From positions 1-7,753 of the forward strand of contig CAMOOR010000072.1 in NCBI GenBank assembly GCA_946621635.1: a stretch of 7,753 nucleotides of DNA. Direction: 5' to 3'. Of this stretch, positions 1 through 5,709 are shown one piece after another; the first letter of the stretch is position 1, and each line of letters starts with the position of its first letter. Below the pieces are notes generated by a model. It had not been told where the DNA came from, did no database searches, and saw nothing but the letters and a program-made list of their open reading frames with translations. The translations under genes were made by a program, and so were the position numbers. This DNA is from Colimorpha sp002372855. Lineage in GTDB: Bacteria > Bacteroidota > Bacteroidia > Bacteroidales > P3.

Positions 1-339
1 CTCGGTCTTGGTGGAGGCGAGGTTGATGCGGGTGGTGTTGAGCTGGGTCTGGTCCATGCGGACGAGCATGGAGCCCTTCTGCACACGGCTGCCCACTTCG
101 ACGTAGATGTGCTCGATGTGGCCGGTGACGGAGGGGGCGATGTTCATGGTCTCGTAGCCCTCGAGGGTGGAGGAGAGTTCGAGGCTCTTGGCGATGCGCT
201 CGCTCTGGAGGACCTGCACTTTCACTTTTTCGGCTTCTTTCTTGGTGGTGGTGGCAGCATTGTCGCCACCCTTGCCGCCGCAGGCCACGAGGGAGAGGGT
301 GGCGAGGACGACGGTCGCAATTTTGAGGTATCTATTCAT
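1..339 (-). CDS. Efflux RND transporter periplasmic adaptor (membrane fusion) lipoprotein, partial (C-terminus off left edge)
   Basis: This is the first 113 codons of an AcrA/HlyD-type adaptor that would link an inner-membrane RND pump to the TolC-like channel encoded just upstream. The start is the ATG at 339-337, preceded by an A-rich stretch. The N-terminus (MNRYLKIATVVLATLSLVAC) is a lipoprotein signal with the lipobox LVAC and acylated Cys20, so the protein is probably anchored to the periplasmic face of the inner membrane. After a short Lys/Thr-rich linker comes a typical adaptor beginning: strands around EGYETMNIAPSVTGHIEHIY, then VEVGSRVQKGSMLVRMD, which is the biotinyl-lipoyl-like half-motif (G..V..G..L...D), then the first hairpin helix. 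It lies 31 bp downstream of the TolC gene with no terminator between, so the two are probably co-transcribed. The pump gene should follow beyond position 1. The substrate is unknown. Confidence 0.9.
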   Translation of the reverse strand, partial: MNRYLKIATVVLATLSLVACGGKGGDNAATTTKKEAEKVKVQVLQSERIAKSLELSSTLEGYETMNIAPSVTGHIEHIYVEVGSRVQKGSMLVRMDQTQLNTTRINLASTKTE

Positions 340-370
340 TGTACTTATTATTTTATTCGTTGATGTGTTT

Positions 371-1687
371 TTAATTCTGGCTGTTGGCGTTGAGCAGGTC
401 TTCGAGGGCCACCTGTGCGCTGATGACGCTCATGACGGCCTGGATGTAGTTGCTCTGGGCGGAGATGATGTCGGTGGAAGCCGTGGTGACCTCGAGGCTC
501 GAGGCGCGGCCGTAGTTGTATTTCTCCGTGACGTTGGCAAAAACGCGCTGTGTGACGTCGAGGTTGCGACGCTGGATGTCGTAGGTCTCGAGGGCGGAGG
601 CGAGGTCGTAGCGTAGCTGGTTGTACTGCACGCGCAGGCCGTCCTCGGCCTGGCGGCGGCTGTTGGCGGTTTCCTGCTGGGCAATCTTGGCGCTCTTGAT
701 GGAGGCGTAGCGGGTGCCGGTGGTCAGGAGCGGCAGGCTGATGCTGGCGCCGATCATGTTGGGGGGCGTCATATTCATGCCTTCGTCCTCGCCGAAGTAG
801 GTCTTGCCGCTGTACTGATAGAAGAGGGCTACGGTGGGCAGGAAGTCCATCCATGCCATGTTGACCTGGCGGGTGGCCAGTTCCTCGTTCTTGGCCAGGA
901 GTTGGTAGTTGTAGTTGTTTTCGATGTGGAAAGGCTCGTTGAGGATGGCAGCAGCCCCTTCGATGCTGAGAATGTCGTTGATTGGGGTAGTGAGTTCGAC
1001 ATTGCTGGTTACATCGGCACCCAGTTGGAGCAGCAGCGAGTTGCGCAGCATCTGGAGTGAGCGTTTGGTGCTGTTGATGCTGCTCTTCATCGAAGCCACT
1101 TGTACCTGCAGTTTGTCGGCGTCCACCTGCTCGGCGGCACCCACGTCGACGCTGGCCTGGCTGGTGGCAGCGAGGCGCTCAAGGTTGGCCAGGCTGGAGT
1201 CAAGCAGGCCCACGGTTTCTTCCATGACGAGGATGGAGACATAGATGTTCTTCACCTGCGAGCGGGTTTGCTGCACGGTCTGCTGGCGCGAGAGGTCGGT
1301 CATCTCAATGGCCAGGTTTTGAAGCATTGTGCCCACAATCTGTGCACCCGTCAGGGCCACAGAGGCGTTGATGCCGAAGGTGCCGTTAGGGTTGAGGGGA
1401 ATCTTGATAGCGGGGCCGCTGCTGCCGCCCATGTGCATCTCCATCTCGTAGCCAAGCATGTTCTGGTAGTCGAAGTTGGCCTTCACCGACGGCAGCATGG
1501 AGGACAGCGTCTTCCAGCGCTCCATCTCGGCTTTCTTCACCTCCAGGTCGGCGTTCTTCATGGTCTGGTTGTGCTCGACGGCATACTGTTGGGCCTCGGC
1601 GAGCGACAGCCGCAGCGTCTGCTGCGCCGTGGCCGTGAGCCCCATGCCTGCCAGCACAATGGCTAATGTCAGTCTTTTCAATTTCAT
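371..1687 (-). CDS. TolC-family outer membrane efflux protein
   Basis: A 438-residue outer-membrane factor of the OEP/TolC family, forming the trimeric channel that lets a tripartite pump expel substrate across the outer membrane. It begins with a cleavable signal peptide (MKLKRLTLAIVLAGMGLTATAQ, cut after the Ala-Gln-rich end), then LRLSLAEAQQYAVEHNQTMKN, the usual first helix of the family. The two internal repeats of the fold are visible: LPSVKANFDYQ near residue 65 and FLPTVALFYQYS in the second half each open a beta segment followed by long Gln/Ala-rich helices. The C-terminal part has the family-like KYNYGRASSLEVTTAS. Length is normal for the family. The start ATG at 1687 follows a long A/T-rich leader with no Shine-Dalgarno site, as is common in Bacteroidetes. 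It is 32 bp downstream of tetR and 31 bp upstream of the adaptor gene, consistent with one operon. Confidence 0.93.
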   Translation of the reverse strand: MKLKRLTLAIVLAGMGLTATAQQTLRLSLAEAQQYAVEHNQTMKNADLEVKKAEMERWKTLSSMLPSVKANFDYQNMLGYEMEMHMGGSSGPAIKIPLNPNGTFGINASVALTGAQIVGTMLQNLAIEMTDLSRQQTVQQTRSQVKNIYVSILVMEETVGLLDSSLANLERLAATSQASVDVGAAEQVDADKLQVQVASMKSSINSTKRSLQMLRNSLLLQLGADVTSNVELTTPINDILSIEGAAAILNEPFHIENNYNYQLLAKNEELATRQVNMAWMDFLPTVALFYQYSGKTYFGEDEGMNMTPPNMIGASISLPLLTTGTRYASIKSAKIAQQETANSRRQAEDGLRVQYNQLRYDLASALETYDIQRRNLDVTQRVFANVTEKYNYGRASSLEVTTASTDIISAQSNYIQAVMSVISAQVALEDLLNANSQN

Positions 1688-1719
1688 CTGTTGTTATTTT
1701 TTTTATTTTATTTTCGTTA

Positions 1720-2361
1720 CTATTCGTTGTCGGCATCCAGTTTCTGAATGACCTCGGCGAAGCGGTCCACATGGTTGTCGTAGCGCATGAGGGTCTCGGT
1801 GGTCATCAGGCCGCGCAGGTAGGTGAAGCACATCTCGTTGATTCTCCGTGCATACTCCTCGCGGTTGGGCACTTCGGAGATGCGCTGCTGCTGGATGAGG
1901 TTGCAAAAGAAGTCGATGGCCACATCGACATCGGCATCGGGACGCAGGTAGTTGTGGCTGCGCACATATTCCATGCCGTGCTCCATCATGGCACGCAGAC
2001 CGCCCGTGTGCAGTTTGAAGAAGCGGTCGTGGATTTCGGGGTAGTAGCGTTCCGTCTCCTCGATGATGCGGCGATACTTGTGGATGAACATGGCGTTGGT
2101 GCGCAGCATGTACATGGCCACCAGCAACGGCTCGTCCACCTGGCTGTGGGCCTTGCGGTGGCGTTCGTTGGTGCGCTCCTGCACCAGCATCAGGCATTCG
2201 GTGAGCAGCTCCTCCTTGTTGGCGAAGGTCTCGTAGAGGGTGCGTTTCGACATGTGGAGGGCCTGGGCGATGTCGTCCATCGTCACCCCCCGGCATCCGC
2301 GGCTGTTGAACATCTGCAACGCCGTTTCCACTATCTTTTCCCTTGTTTCTTCTGTTGCCAT
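1720..2361 (-). CDS. TetR/AcrR-family transcriptional regulator
   Basis: A 213-residue regulator with the TetR architecture. The N-terminal DNA-binding domain reads EKIVETALQMFNSRGCRGVT, then the helix-turn-helix at about residues 27-46 (TMDDIAQALHMSKRTLYETF) followed by ANKEELL, a close match to the family consensus. The remaining ~160 residues are helical, without a recognisable ligand signature, as is usual for this divergent effector domain. It is the first gene of the operon with tolC and the adaptor, so the simplest inference is autoregulation plus control of the efflux genes, with release by a pump substrate. A TATCTTTG -7 box lies about 75 bp upstream and an imperfect palindrome sits in the leader between that promoter and the ATG. 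The ligand is unknown. Confidence 0.93.
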   Translation of the reverse strand: MATEETREKIVETALQMFNSRGCRGVTMDDIAQALHMSKRTLYETFANKEELLTECLMLVQERTNERHRKAHSQVDEPLLVAMYMLRTNAMFIHKYRRIIEETERYYPEIHDRFFKLHTGGLRAMMEHGMEYVRSHNYLRPDADVDVAIDFFCNLIQQQRISEVPNREEYARRINEMCFTYLRGLMTTETLMRYDNHVDRFAEVIQKLDADNE

Positions 2362-2372
2362 TTTCTGTTTAA

Positions 2373-2388
2373 ACTATTGTATAACAGT
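2373..2388. promoter_or_regulatory. Candidate TetR operator (imperfect palindrome)
   Basis: ACTATTGTATAACAGT is a 16-bp imperfect palindrome in which 6 of 8 base pairs are symmetric. It lies in the tetR leader between the -7 box and the ATG. TetR-family proteins usually bind palindromes near their own promoters, so this is a reasonable operator candidate. However, the symmetry is modest and the region is AT-rich, where chance palindromes are common. Confidence 0.3.
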
Positions 2389-2404
2389 ATTTAGTCTTCC
2401 GTTT

Positions 2405-2432
2405 CCGCTCTTTTTTTGAGCAAAAAAAGCGG
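2405..2432 (-). other. Hairpin with T7/A7 stem in the tetR 5' leader
   Basis: CCGC-(bulge TC)-T7, loop GAGC, A7-GCGG forms an 11-bp stem with a two-base bulge. On the minus strand it begins only a few bases after the TATCTTTG box, so it would be at or near the extreme 5' end of the tetR transcript. It could protect the mRNA end or affect translation; it could also be a degraded terminator remnant. No function is established. Confidence 0.4.
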
Positions 2433-2434
2433 TG

Positions 2435-2442
2435 CAAAGATA
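2435..2442 (-). promoter_or_regulatory. Bacteroidetes -7 promoter box for the tetR-tolC-adaptor operon
   Basis: The minus strand reads TATCTTTG, an exact match to the Bacteroidetes TAnnTTTG -7 element. Transcription would start within about ten bases downstream, giving a leader of roughly 70 nt before the tetR ATG. No TTTG -33 box is found at 17-21 nt spacing; that position is occupied by the yajC terminator hairpin. The promoter may therefore be weak or depend on an activator. Confidence 0.65.
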
Positions 2443-2446
2443 CAAA

Positions 2447-2483
2447 AAAAACTCCGAAAACCGCGTGGGTTTTCGGAGTTTTT
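2447..2483 (-). terminator. Rho-independent terminator of yajC (possibly bidirectional)
   Basis: A perfect 16-bp stem (2447-2462 pairs with 2468-2483, core ACTCCGAAAACC / GGTTTTCGGAGT) closes a 5-base loop. On the minus strand it is followed by a run of eight T, the classic intrinsic-terminator shape, 50 bp after the yajC stop codon. The plus strand also has a T5 tail, so it could stop antisense transcription too. The tail runs directly into the tetR -7 box. Confidence 0.88.
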
Positions 2484-2532
2484 GGTGTTAAATAATCTTA
2501 ACAGGAACGTAGGACGTGAGCCTGCACTCTTG

Positions 2533-2826
2533 TTATTGTTTCTTTTCGGGGATGGGCTGCAGGGTGCCAATCTGCACTTTCATGCGGGCACCGGGGGCGG
2601 CTTCGACGATGGCCCATGTGCCGTCGCGGCTGACGAAGCTGACGTGGATGCCGCCGGCGGTCATCACGAGGTCGCCCTTCTGCAGGCCGTCGCGGTATTC
2701 TTTTTCTTTCTTGGTTTTCTGGCTTTGCGGACGGATGAGGAAGAGGTAGAACACCACTATCATCAGCACAATCATGATGCCGGTCTTCCAGCCGTTGGCG
2801 ATGTCGAGGAGTATAAAATCGGTCAT
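2533..2826 (-). CDS. yajC: Preprotein translocase subunit YajC
   Basis: A 97-residue small membrane protein that associates with SecDF and the SecYEG translocon at the inner membrane. It shows the family layout: a short N-terminus, one membrane segment at about residues 15-31 (TGIMIVLMIVVFYLFLI), then the signature RPQSQKTKKEKEYRDGLQKG (residues 32-51) and the compact beta domain DLVMTAGGIHVSFVSRDGTW. The ATG at 2826 is chosen because the frame upstream of it codes for low-quality, AT-rich intergenic sequence that reaches into the divergent murL start, whereas from this ATG the protein has the usual YajC length. The gene stands alone here rather than next to secDF, and ends at the hairpin terminator at 2447-2483. 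I saw no exact TAnnTTTG box upstream. Confidence 0.93.
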   Translation of the reverse strand: MTDFILLDIANGWKTGIMIVLMIVVFYLFLIRPQSQKTKKEKEYRDGLQKGDLVMTAGGIHVSFVSRDGTWAIVEAAPGARMKVQIGTLQPIPEKKQ

Positions 2827-2953
2827 TTTTCTGTATGTTTTTTTGTTACTTGTTCCATAACGGAGCCCGGTTTCTTTTATTGTATCGGAGGTGAAAAAAT
2901 ATTTAGTATGGCATGGATACAATATTTTACGCCGAATGTAGTTATATAGCAAT
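2827..2953. other. Divergent yajC-murL intergenic region
   Basis: These 127 AT-rich bases must contain both promoters, but neither strand has an exact TAnnTTTG. The best plus-strand candidate is TATTTTAC at 2923-2930, which has no clear -33 partner. A GGAGG at 2887-2891 and a 13-codon reading frame starting at ATG 2908 and ending at TAG 2947-2949 are present, but the spacing is too long for a normal ribosome-binding site. Confidence 0.5.
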
Positions 2954-4360
2954 ATGAATAACAATAGTACAAAATACGCCGAGTTGCGGGAGCGCTATCC
3001 CGAGTTTCTCTACGAGGCCTTCCACCACGAGTGGACGGCCGAGGGACTGCGTCTGTGGTTCGATTTCCGCATGGGCGATGTGGTGTTCCACCCCGAGGCC
3101 CTCATCGAGGCGCGCCCCTTCCTTTCCCGTGATGTTCCAACCCAGGTGCTGGACCGCATGGTGTTCGACATCGGCATGATAGAACTGATAAGCTACTGGA
3201 AATGTGCCTGTCCGCCAACGGTCAAGGTACTCTGCGGCGCACTCACCGACGAACAGACGGCCTTCTGGCGCAAGCTCTACTGGAACGGCCTCGGCGAGTT
3301 CTTCTATACCAACGGCATCTCGGAAAGCCAGGATGGTTTTCTGAGAGTGGAGAGTGGAGAGTGGAGAGTGGAGAACGGAGAGCGGAGAACGGAGAACAAA
3401 ACCAGTCAGACCGGCGGCAGCCCGTTCTCCACTCTCCACTCTCCACTCTCCGCTTACCTCGTCCCCATCGGAGGCGGCAAAGACAGCGTGGTGACGCTCG
3501 AGCTGCTGCGCCGTGCGGGCAAGACCATCCGGCCGTTGATTATGAACCCCCGCGGCGCCACGCGCGAGTGTGCCCGTGTGGCGGGCTTCCCCTTGGAGGA
3601 GGTGCTCGTCATCCGCCGCAAGATTGACCCCACGCTCCTGGACCTCAACGCCAAAGGCTACCTCAACGGCCACACCCCCTTCTCCGCCATGCTGGCCTTC
3701 TACACCCGCCTGGCCTCTGCCCTCAGCGGCATCCCCAATGTGGCCCTCAGCAACGAGAGCTCCGCCAACGAGAGCACCGTGAAAGGCAGCTATGTCAACC
3801 ATCAGTACAGCAAGAGCCTCGAGTTTGAGGACGACTTCCGTAATTATGTAAATGAAGCGGCTTCATTTAACTACTTCTCTTTCCTGCGGCCGCTCTCCGA
3901 GCTGCAGATAGCCATGCTTTTCAGCCGTTTCACGGCCTACCACGACGTCTTCCGCTCCTGCAACGTCGGCAGCAAGGAGGACATCTGGTGCGGCCACTGC
4001 GCCAAGTGCCTCTTCGCCTACATCATCCTTTCGCCCTTCATAGCGCCGGAGCGCCTCAACGCCATCTTCGGCAAGTCGATGCTCGACGACACAACGCTCG
4101 ACCTTGAGTTCCGCCAGCTCCTTGGCCTGGCCGAGACCAAACCCTTCGAGTGCGTCGGCACCGTCAGCGAGGTGCGCCAGGCCCTCCAGATGGCTGTCGA
4201 ACGCTGGTACAAAGACCGCCGCCCCAAACTCCTGGAATATGATGGAGCGCCGGCGTCCCGCCGGCAAATCATAAACCTGGAGCATATCTCTCCCATCGGC
4301 AACCTCACCGAAGAAGAACGCCAAATCCTTCAGCAAGCATGTACAGAGAAGAACAACTGA
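2954..4360 (+). CDS. murL: UDP-N-acetyl-alpha-D-muramoyl-L-alanyl-L-glutamate epimerase (MurL)
   Basis: A 468-residue protein recognised as MurL, the ATP-dependent epimerase that converts the terminal L-Glu of UDP-MurNAc-L-Ala-L-Glu to D-Glu, releasing AMP and PPi, in cytoplasmic peptidoglycan precursor synthesis. Visible features: an N-terminal domain (1-129); a repeat-derived low-complexity insert (130-166); a PP-loop-like ATP motif GGGKDS at 173-178 (context YLVPIGGGKDSVVTLELL), fitting an adenylating reaction; a polar stretch ALSNESSANEST (264-275); and a CGHCAKC triplet (C346, C349, C352) that may bind metal. The C-terminus overlaps the next gene, a MurD-type ligase, by 22 bp, and this pairing is the strongest support for the call: MurL and MurD2 act consecutively in the pathway described in Xanthomonas. 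Oddities are the large GAGAGTG/CTCTCCA palindrome just before the PP-loop and a GCCGGC hairpin near the end (430-437). Without the neighbour it would only be a PP-loop protein of uncertain role. Confidence 0.82.
   Translation: MNNNSTKYAELRERYPEFLYEAFHHEWTAEGLRLWFDFRMGDVVFHPEALIEARPFLSRDVPTQVLDRMVFDIGMIELISYWKCACPPTVKVLCGALTDEQTAFWRKLYWNGLGEFFYTNGISESQDGFLRVESGEWRVENGERRTENKTSQTGGSPFSTLHSPLSAYLVPIGGGKDSVVTLELLRRAGKTIRPLIMNPRGATRECARVAGFPLEEVLVIRRKIDPTLLDLNAKGYLNGHTPFSAMLAFYTRLASALSGIPNVALSNESSANESTVKGSYVNHQYSKSLEFEDDFRNYVNEAASFNYFSFLRPLSELQIAMLFSRFTAYHDVFRSCNVGSKEDIWCGHCAKCLFAYIILSPFIAPERLNAIFGKSMLDDTTLDLEFRQLLGLAETKPFECVGTVSEVRQALQMAVERWYKDRRPKLLEYDGAPASRRQIINLEHISPIGNLTEEERQILQQACTEKNN
3343..3452. 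repeat. Heptanucleotide tandem repeat palindrome inserted in murL
   Basis: The left arm (3343-3397) is eight degenerate GAGAGTG units (four exact, then GAGAACG/GAGAGCG variants). The right arm (3424-3452) is four CTCTCC-type units in the opposite sense. Bases 3349-3376 and 3424-3451 form an exact 28-bp inverted repeat, with about 26 bp of unique sequence at the centre of the loop. The element is read in frame as ESGEWRV-type repeats, then SPFSTLHSPLS (residues ~130-166), immediately before the PP-loop. It looks like an insertion into a surface linker. Confidence 0.92.
4241..4266. repeat. Small GCCGGC hairpin in the murL C-terminus (possible palindromic element)
   Basis: GCCGGC (4249-4254), loop GTCCC, GCCGGC (4260-4265) forms a 6-bp hairpin encoding APASRR. 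GCCGGC is itself a palindrome, so the signal is modest in GC-rich DNA. It may be another intragenic repeat element, but there is only one copy here and no internal comparison is possible. Confidence 0.35.
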
Positions 4361-5709
4361 AAGCCCTCCTCCAGGGCCGCCGCATACTCGTCGCCGGCTA
4401 CGGCCGCGAAGGCAAGAGCGCCGAGAACCTGATCAAGAAACTCCTGCCCTCGGCACCCGTCACCATCGCCACGCAGGTGGAAAAGGGGAAGTGGAAGGAC
4501 ATCGCCGACCAGTGGCACGACGACTGGCCTTTCGACCTCGTCATCAAGAGCCCCGGCATCCCCACCTTCCACTGTATCCCTCTTCCCCAATACGACCCCT
4601 CCCTCGCCCCGACTGGCTGCTCCCCTTCCCAAGGGGAGCTGTCCGAAGGACTGAGGGGTTCCTCCTCTTTTCACCTAACTTCCCTCACCGACCTCTTCCT
4701 GCAGGTCTACGGCGACCTTACCATCGGCGTCACCGGCACCAAAGGCAAGTCCACCACTGCCAGCCTCATCCATCATCTGCTGCCGGGCTCCATCCTGGCC
4801 GGCAACATCGGCATCCCGCTTTTCGACATCCTCGACGACCTCCGCCCCGACTCCCTCGTCGTGGCCGAACTCAGCTGCCACCAGCTGGAGAACATCCATC
4901 GCGGACCCCATATCGCCGTGCTGCTCAACCTCTTCCAGGAACACCTCGACCACTACGAGAACTACCTCGGCTACAAAATGGCCAAGTTCCAGATAGCCCT
5001 GCGCCAGCAGGAGGGCGACCACTTCTTCTACTGCACCGACAACGACGAACTGCGCGACCTCGTCGCCCACTCGTCTCTCACCACTCACCACTCACCACTC
5101 TCCACTCTCCATCCCTACAGCCTCCACGACATCACCGCCGAAGAGTGCCAGCTCCTCGACGCTTGCCCCCTCAGCGGCGACCACAACCGCAGCAACGCCC
5201 TCGTGGCCTGCCGTGTGGCCGCCCTCGTCCTGCGCCAGCCGCTCTCCACTCTCCACTCTCCGCTCTCCACTTTCAAAGGTCTCCGCCACCGCATGGAGCG
5301 CATCGGCGAGGTGCACGGCATCACCTGGTACGACGACAGCATCTCCACCATCCCCGAGGCTGCCATCGCCGCCGTGCGAGCCCTCGGCCGTGTCGACACC
5401 CTCATCCTCGGCGGTTTCGACCGTGGCATCGACTACAGTCCGCTGGTTGCCTTCCTGAAGGATACGCCCTTGAAGAACGTCGTATTTGTCGGAAAAGCAG
5501 GCAGAAGGATTCGCGAAGAACTTTCAATTTCCAATTTTCAATTTTCAATTTTAACCGAGGACGACTACACCAAGATCGTCCCCTGGTGCGCCGCCCACAC
5601 GCCGCAGGGTGGGGTAGTACTCCTCTCGCCGGCGGCGGCCAGCTACGACGCCTTCAAGAACTTCGAACACCGCGGCGACTTCTTCCGCGAACAGATTTTG
5701 AAACTATGA
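4339..5709 (+). CDS. murD2: MurD-family ligase, probable MurD2 (UDP-MurNAc-L-alanine--L-glutamate ligase)
   Basis: A 456-residue Mur ligase. It joins glutamate to UDP-MurNAc-L-Ala using ATP; next to murL the likely substrate is L-Glu, not D-Glu (inference). Motifs in order: N-terminal Rossmann glycine loop GYGREGKS; KSPGIP; P-loop GVTGTKGKSTT (130-140; the usual TGTNGK Asn is Lys); NIGIP (156-160); ELSCHQLEN (177-185); NLFQEHLDHY with H202 as Mg ligand; K216, aligning with the carbamylated Lys; FKGLRHRME (312-320); DDSISTIPEA (332-341) where canonical MurD has NDSKATN; and LLSPAAASYDAFKNFEHRG (428-446). All catalytic landmarks are present, so the enzyme should be active. The changed DSxxT region may relate to glutamate stereochemistry. 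The start lies inside murL (22-bp overlap) and the TGA overlaps the next ATG (ATGA). Four repeat insertions sit between the motifs. Canonical MurD remains the alternative. Confidence 0.85.
   Translation: MYREEQLKALLQGRRILVAGYGREGKSAENLIKKLLPSAPVTIATQVEKGKWKDIADQWHDDWPFDLVIKSPGIPTFHCIPLPQYDPSLAPTGCSPSQGELSEGLRGSSSFHLTSLTDLFLQVYGDLTIGVTGTKGKSTTASLIHHLLPGSILAGNIGIPLFDILDDLRPDSLVVAELSCHQLENIHRGPHIAVLLNLFQEHLDHYENYLGYKMAKFQIALRQQEGDHFFYCTDNDELRDLVAHSSLTTHHSPLSTLHPYSLHDITAEECQLLDACPLSGDHNRSNALVACRVAALVLRQPLSTLHSPLSTFKGLRHRMERIGEVHGITWYDDSISTIPEAAIAAVRALGRVDTLILGGFDRGIDYSPLVAFLKDTPLKNVVFVGKAGRRIREELSISNFQFSILTEDDYTKIVPWCAAHTPQGGVVLLSPAAASYDAFKNFEHRGDFFREQILKL
4619..4660. repeat. Double-hairpin in-frame element, copy 1 (in murD2)
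   Basis: Hairpin 1 is GCTCCCCTT / AAGGGGAGC (9 bp, loop CCC, 4619-4639); hairpin 2 is GTCC / GGAC with loop GAA (4641-4651), followed by GAGGGGT. GAGGGGT (4653-4659) also pairs exactly with ACCCCTC at 4595-4601, which would enclose both hairpins in a three-way junction. It is translated as CSPSQGELSEGLRG (residues 94-107). It aligns without gaps to the copy in the M20 gene (5878-5919): 35 of 42 bases match and the codon phase is identical. Confidence 0.88.
5077..5111. repeat. Heptamer tandem repeat (CTCACCA/CTCTCCA x5) in murD2
   Basis: Three CTCACCA units are followed by two CTCTCCA units, five contiguous heptamers in the same orientation as the right arm of the murL palindrome and with no opposite arm. 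It is translated as LTTHHSPLSTLH (residues 247-258), in the middle ATP-binding domain, between the carbamyl-Lys segment and the FKGLRHR motif. Confidence 0.9.
5241..5274. repeat. Heptamer tandem repeat (GCTCTCC/ACTCTCC x5) in murD2
   Basis: Just under five units: GCTCTCC, ACTCTCC, ACTCTCC, GCTCTCC, ACTTTC. It is translated as PLSTLHSPLSTF and sits directly before the conserved KGLRHRME motif of the ligase. It shares an exact 23-bp sequence with the murL right arm (5242-5264 and 3432-3454), but the two genes read that sequence in different codon phases. Confidence 0.9.
5521..5552. repeat. AT-rich heptamer tandem repeat (CAATTTT x4) in murD2
   Basis: A partial CTTT, then CAATTTC, CAATTTT, CAATTTT, CAATTTT. 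This is a strikingly AT-rich island in GC-rich coding sequence. It is translated as LSISNFQFSIL (residues 395-405), between the GKAGRRIREE helix and TEDDYTKIV of the C-terminal domain. The 7-nt period is shared with the other repeats but the sequence is unrelated. Confidence 0.88.

Noticed and set aside
2484..2532. A small GTTAA / TTAAC inverted repeat after yajC as a second terminator.
   Set aside because: The stem is only 5 bp of weak pairs with no T-tract, and the strong hairpin at 2447-2483 already serves.
2908..2949. A 13-codon reading frame (MAWIQYFTPNVVI) just upstream of murL, with GGAGG nearby, as a leader peptide.
   Set aside because: GGAGG is 16 bases from the ATG, too far for a ribosome-binding site; Bacteroidetes rarely rely on one; and there is no attenuator structure or codon bias suggesting regulation.
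2827..2964. An N-terminally extended YajC starting near 2964.
   Set aside because: The extra ~46 residues come from AT-rich intergenic DNA overlapping the murL start, and the family is normally about 100 residues with the membrane segment near the N-terminus.
3343..3452. The heptamer arrays as a CRISPR array or a minisatellite-type origin.
   Set aside because: The units are 7 bp with no spacers, lie inside a coding frame, and no cas gene, DnaA box or replication gene is visible.
3341..3460. The murL insertion as a frameshift or assembly artefact.
   Set aside because: The frame stays open through the repeat and resumes exactly at the conserved PP-loop, and similar inserts with other sequences occur in both following genes, so a single assembly error is not a good explanation.
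4491..5705. A long plus-strand frame upstream of and in frame with the M20 gene, as an N-terminal fusion domain.
   Set aside because: The translation is Arg/Pro/His-rich nonsense overlapping the well-supported murD2 gene; the ATG at 5706 in the ATGA overlap gives the normal M20 N-terminus.
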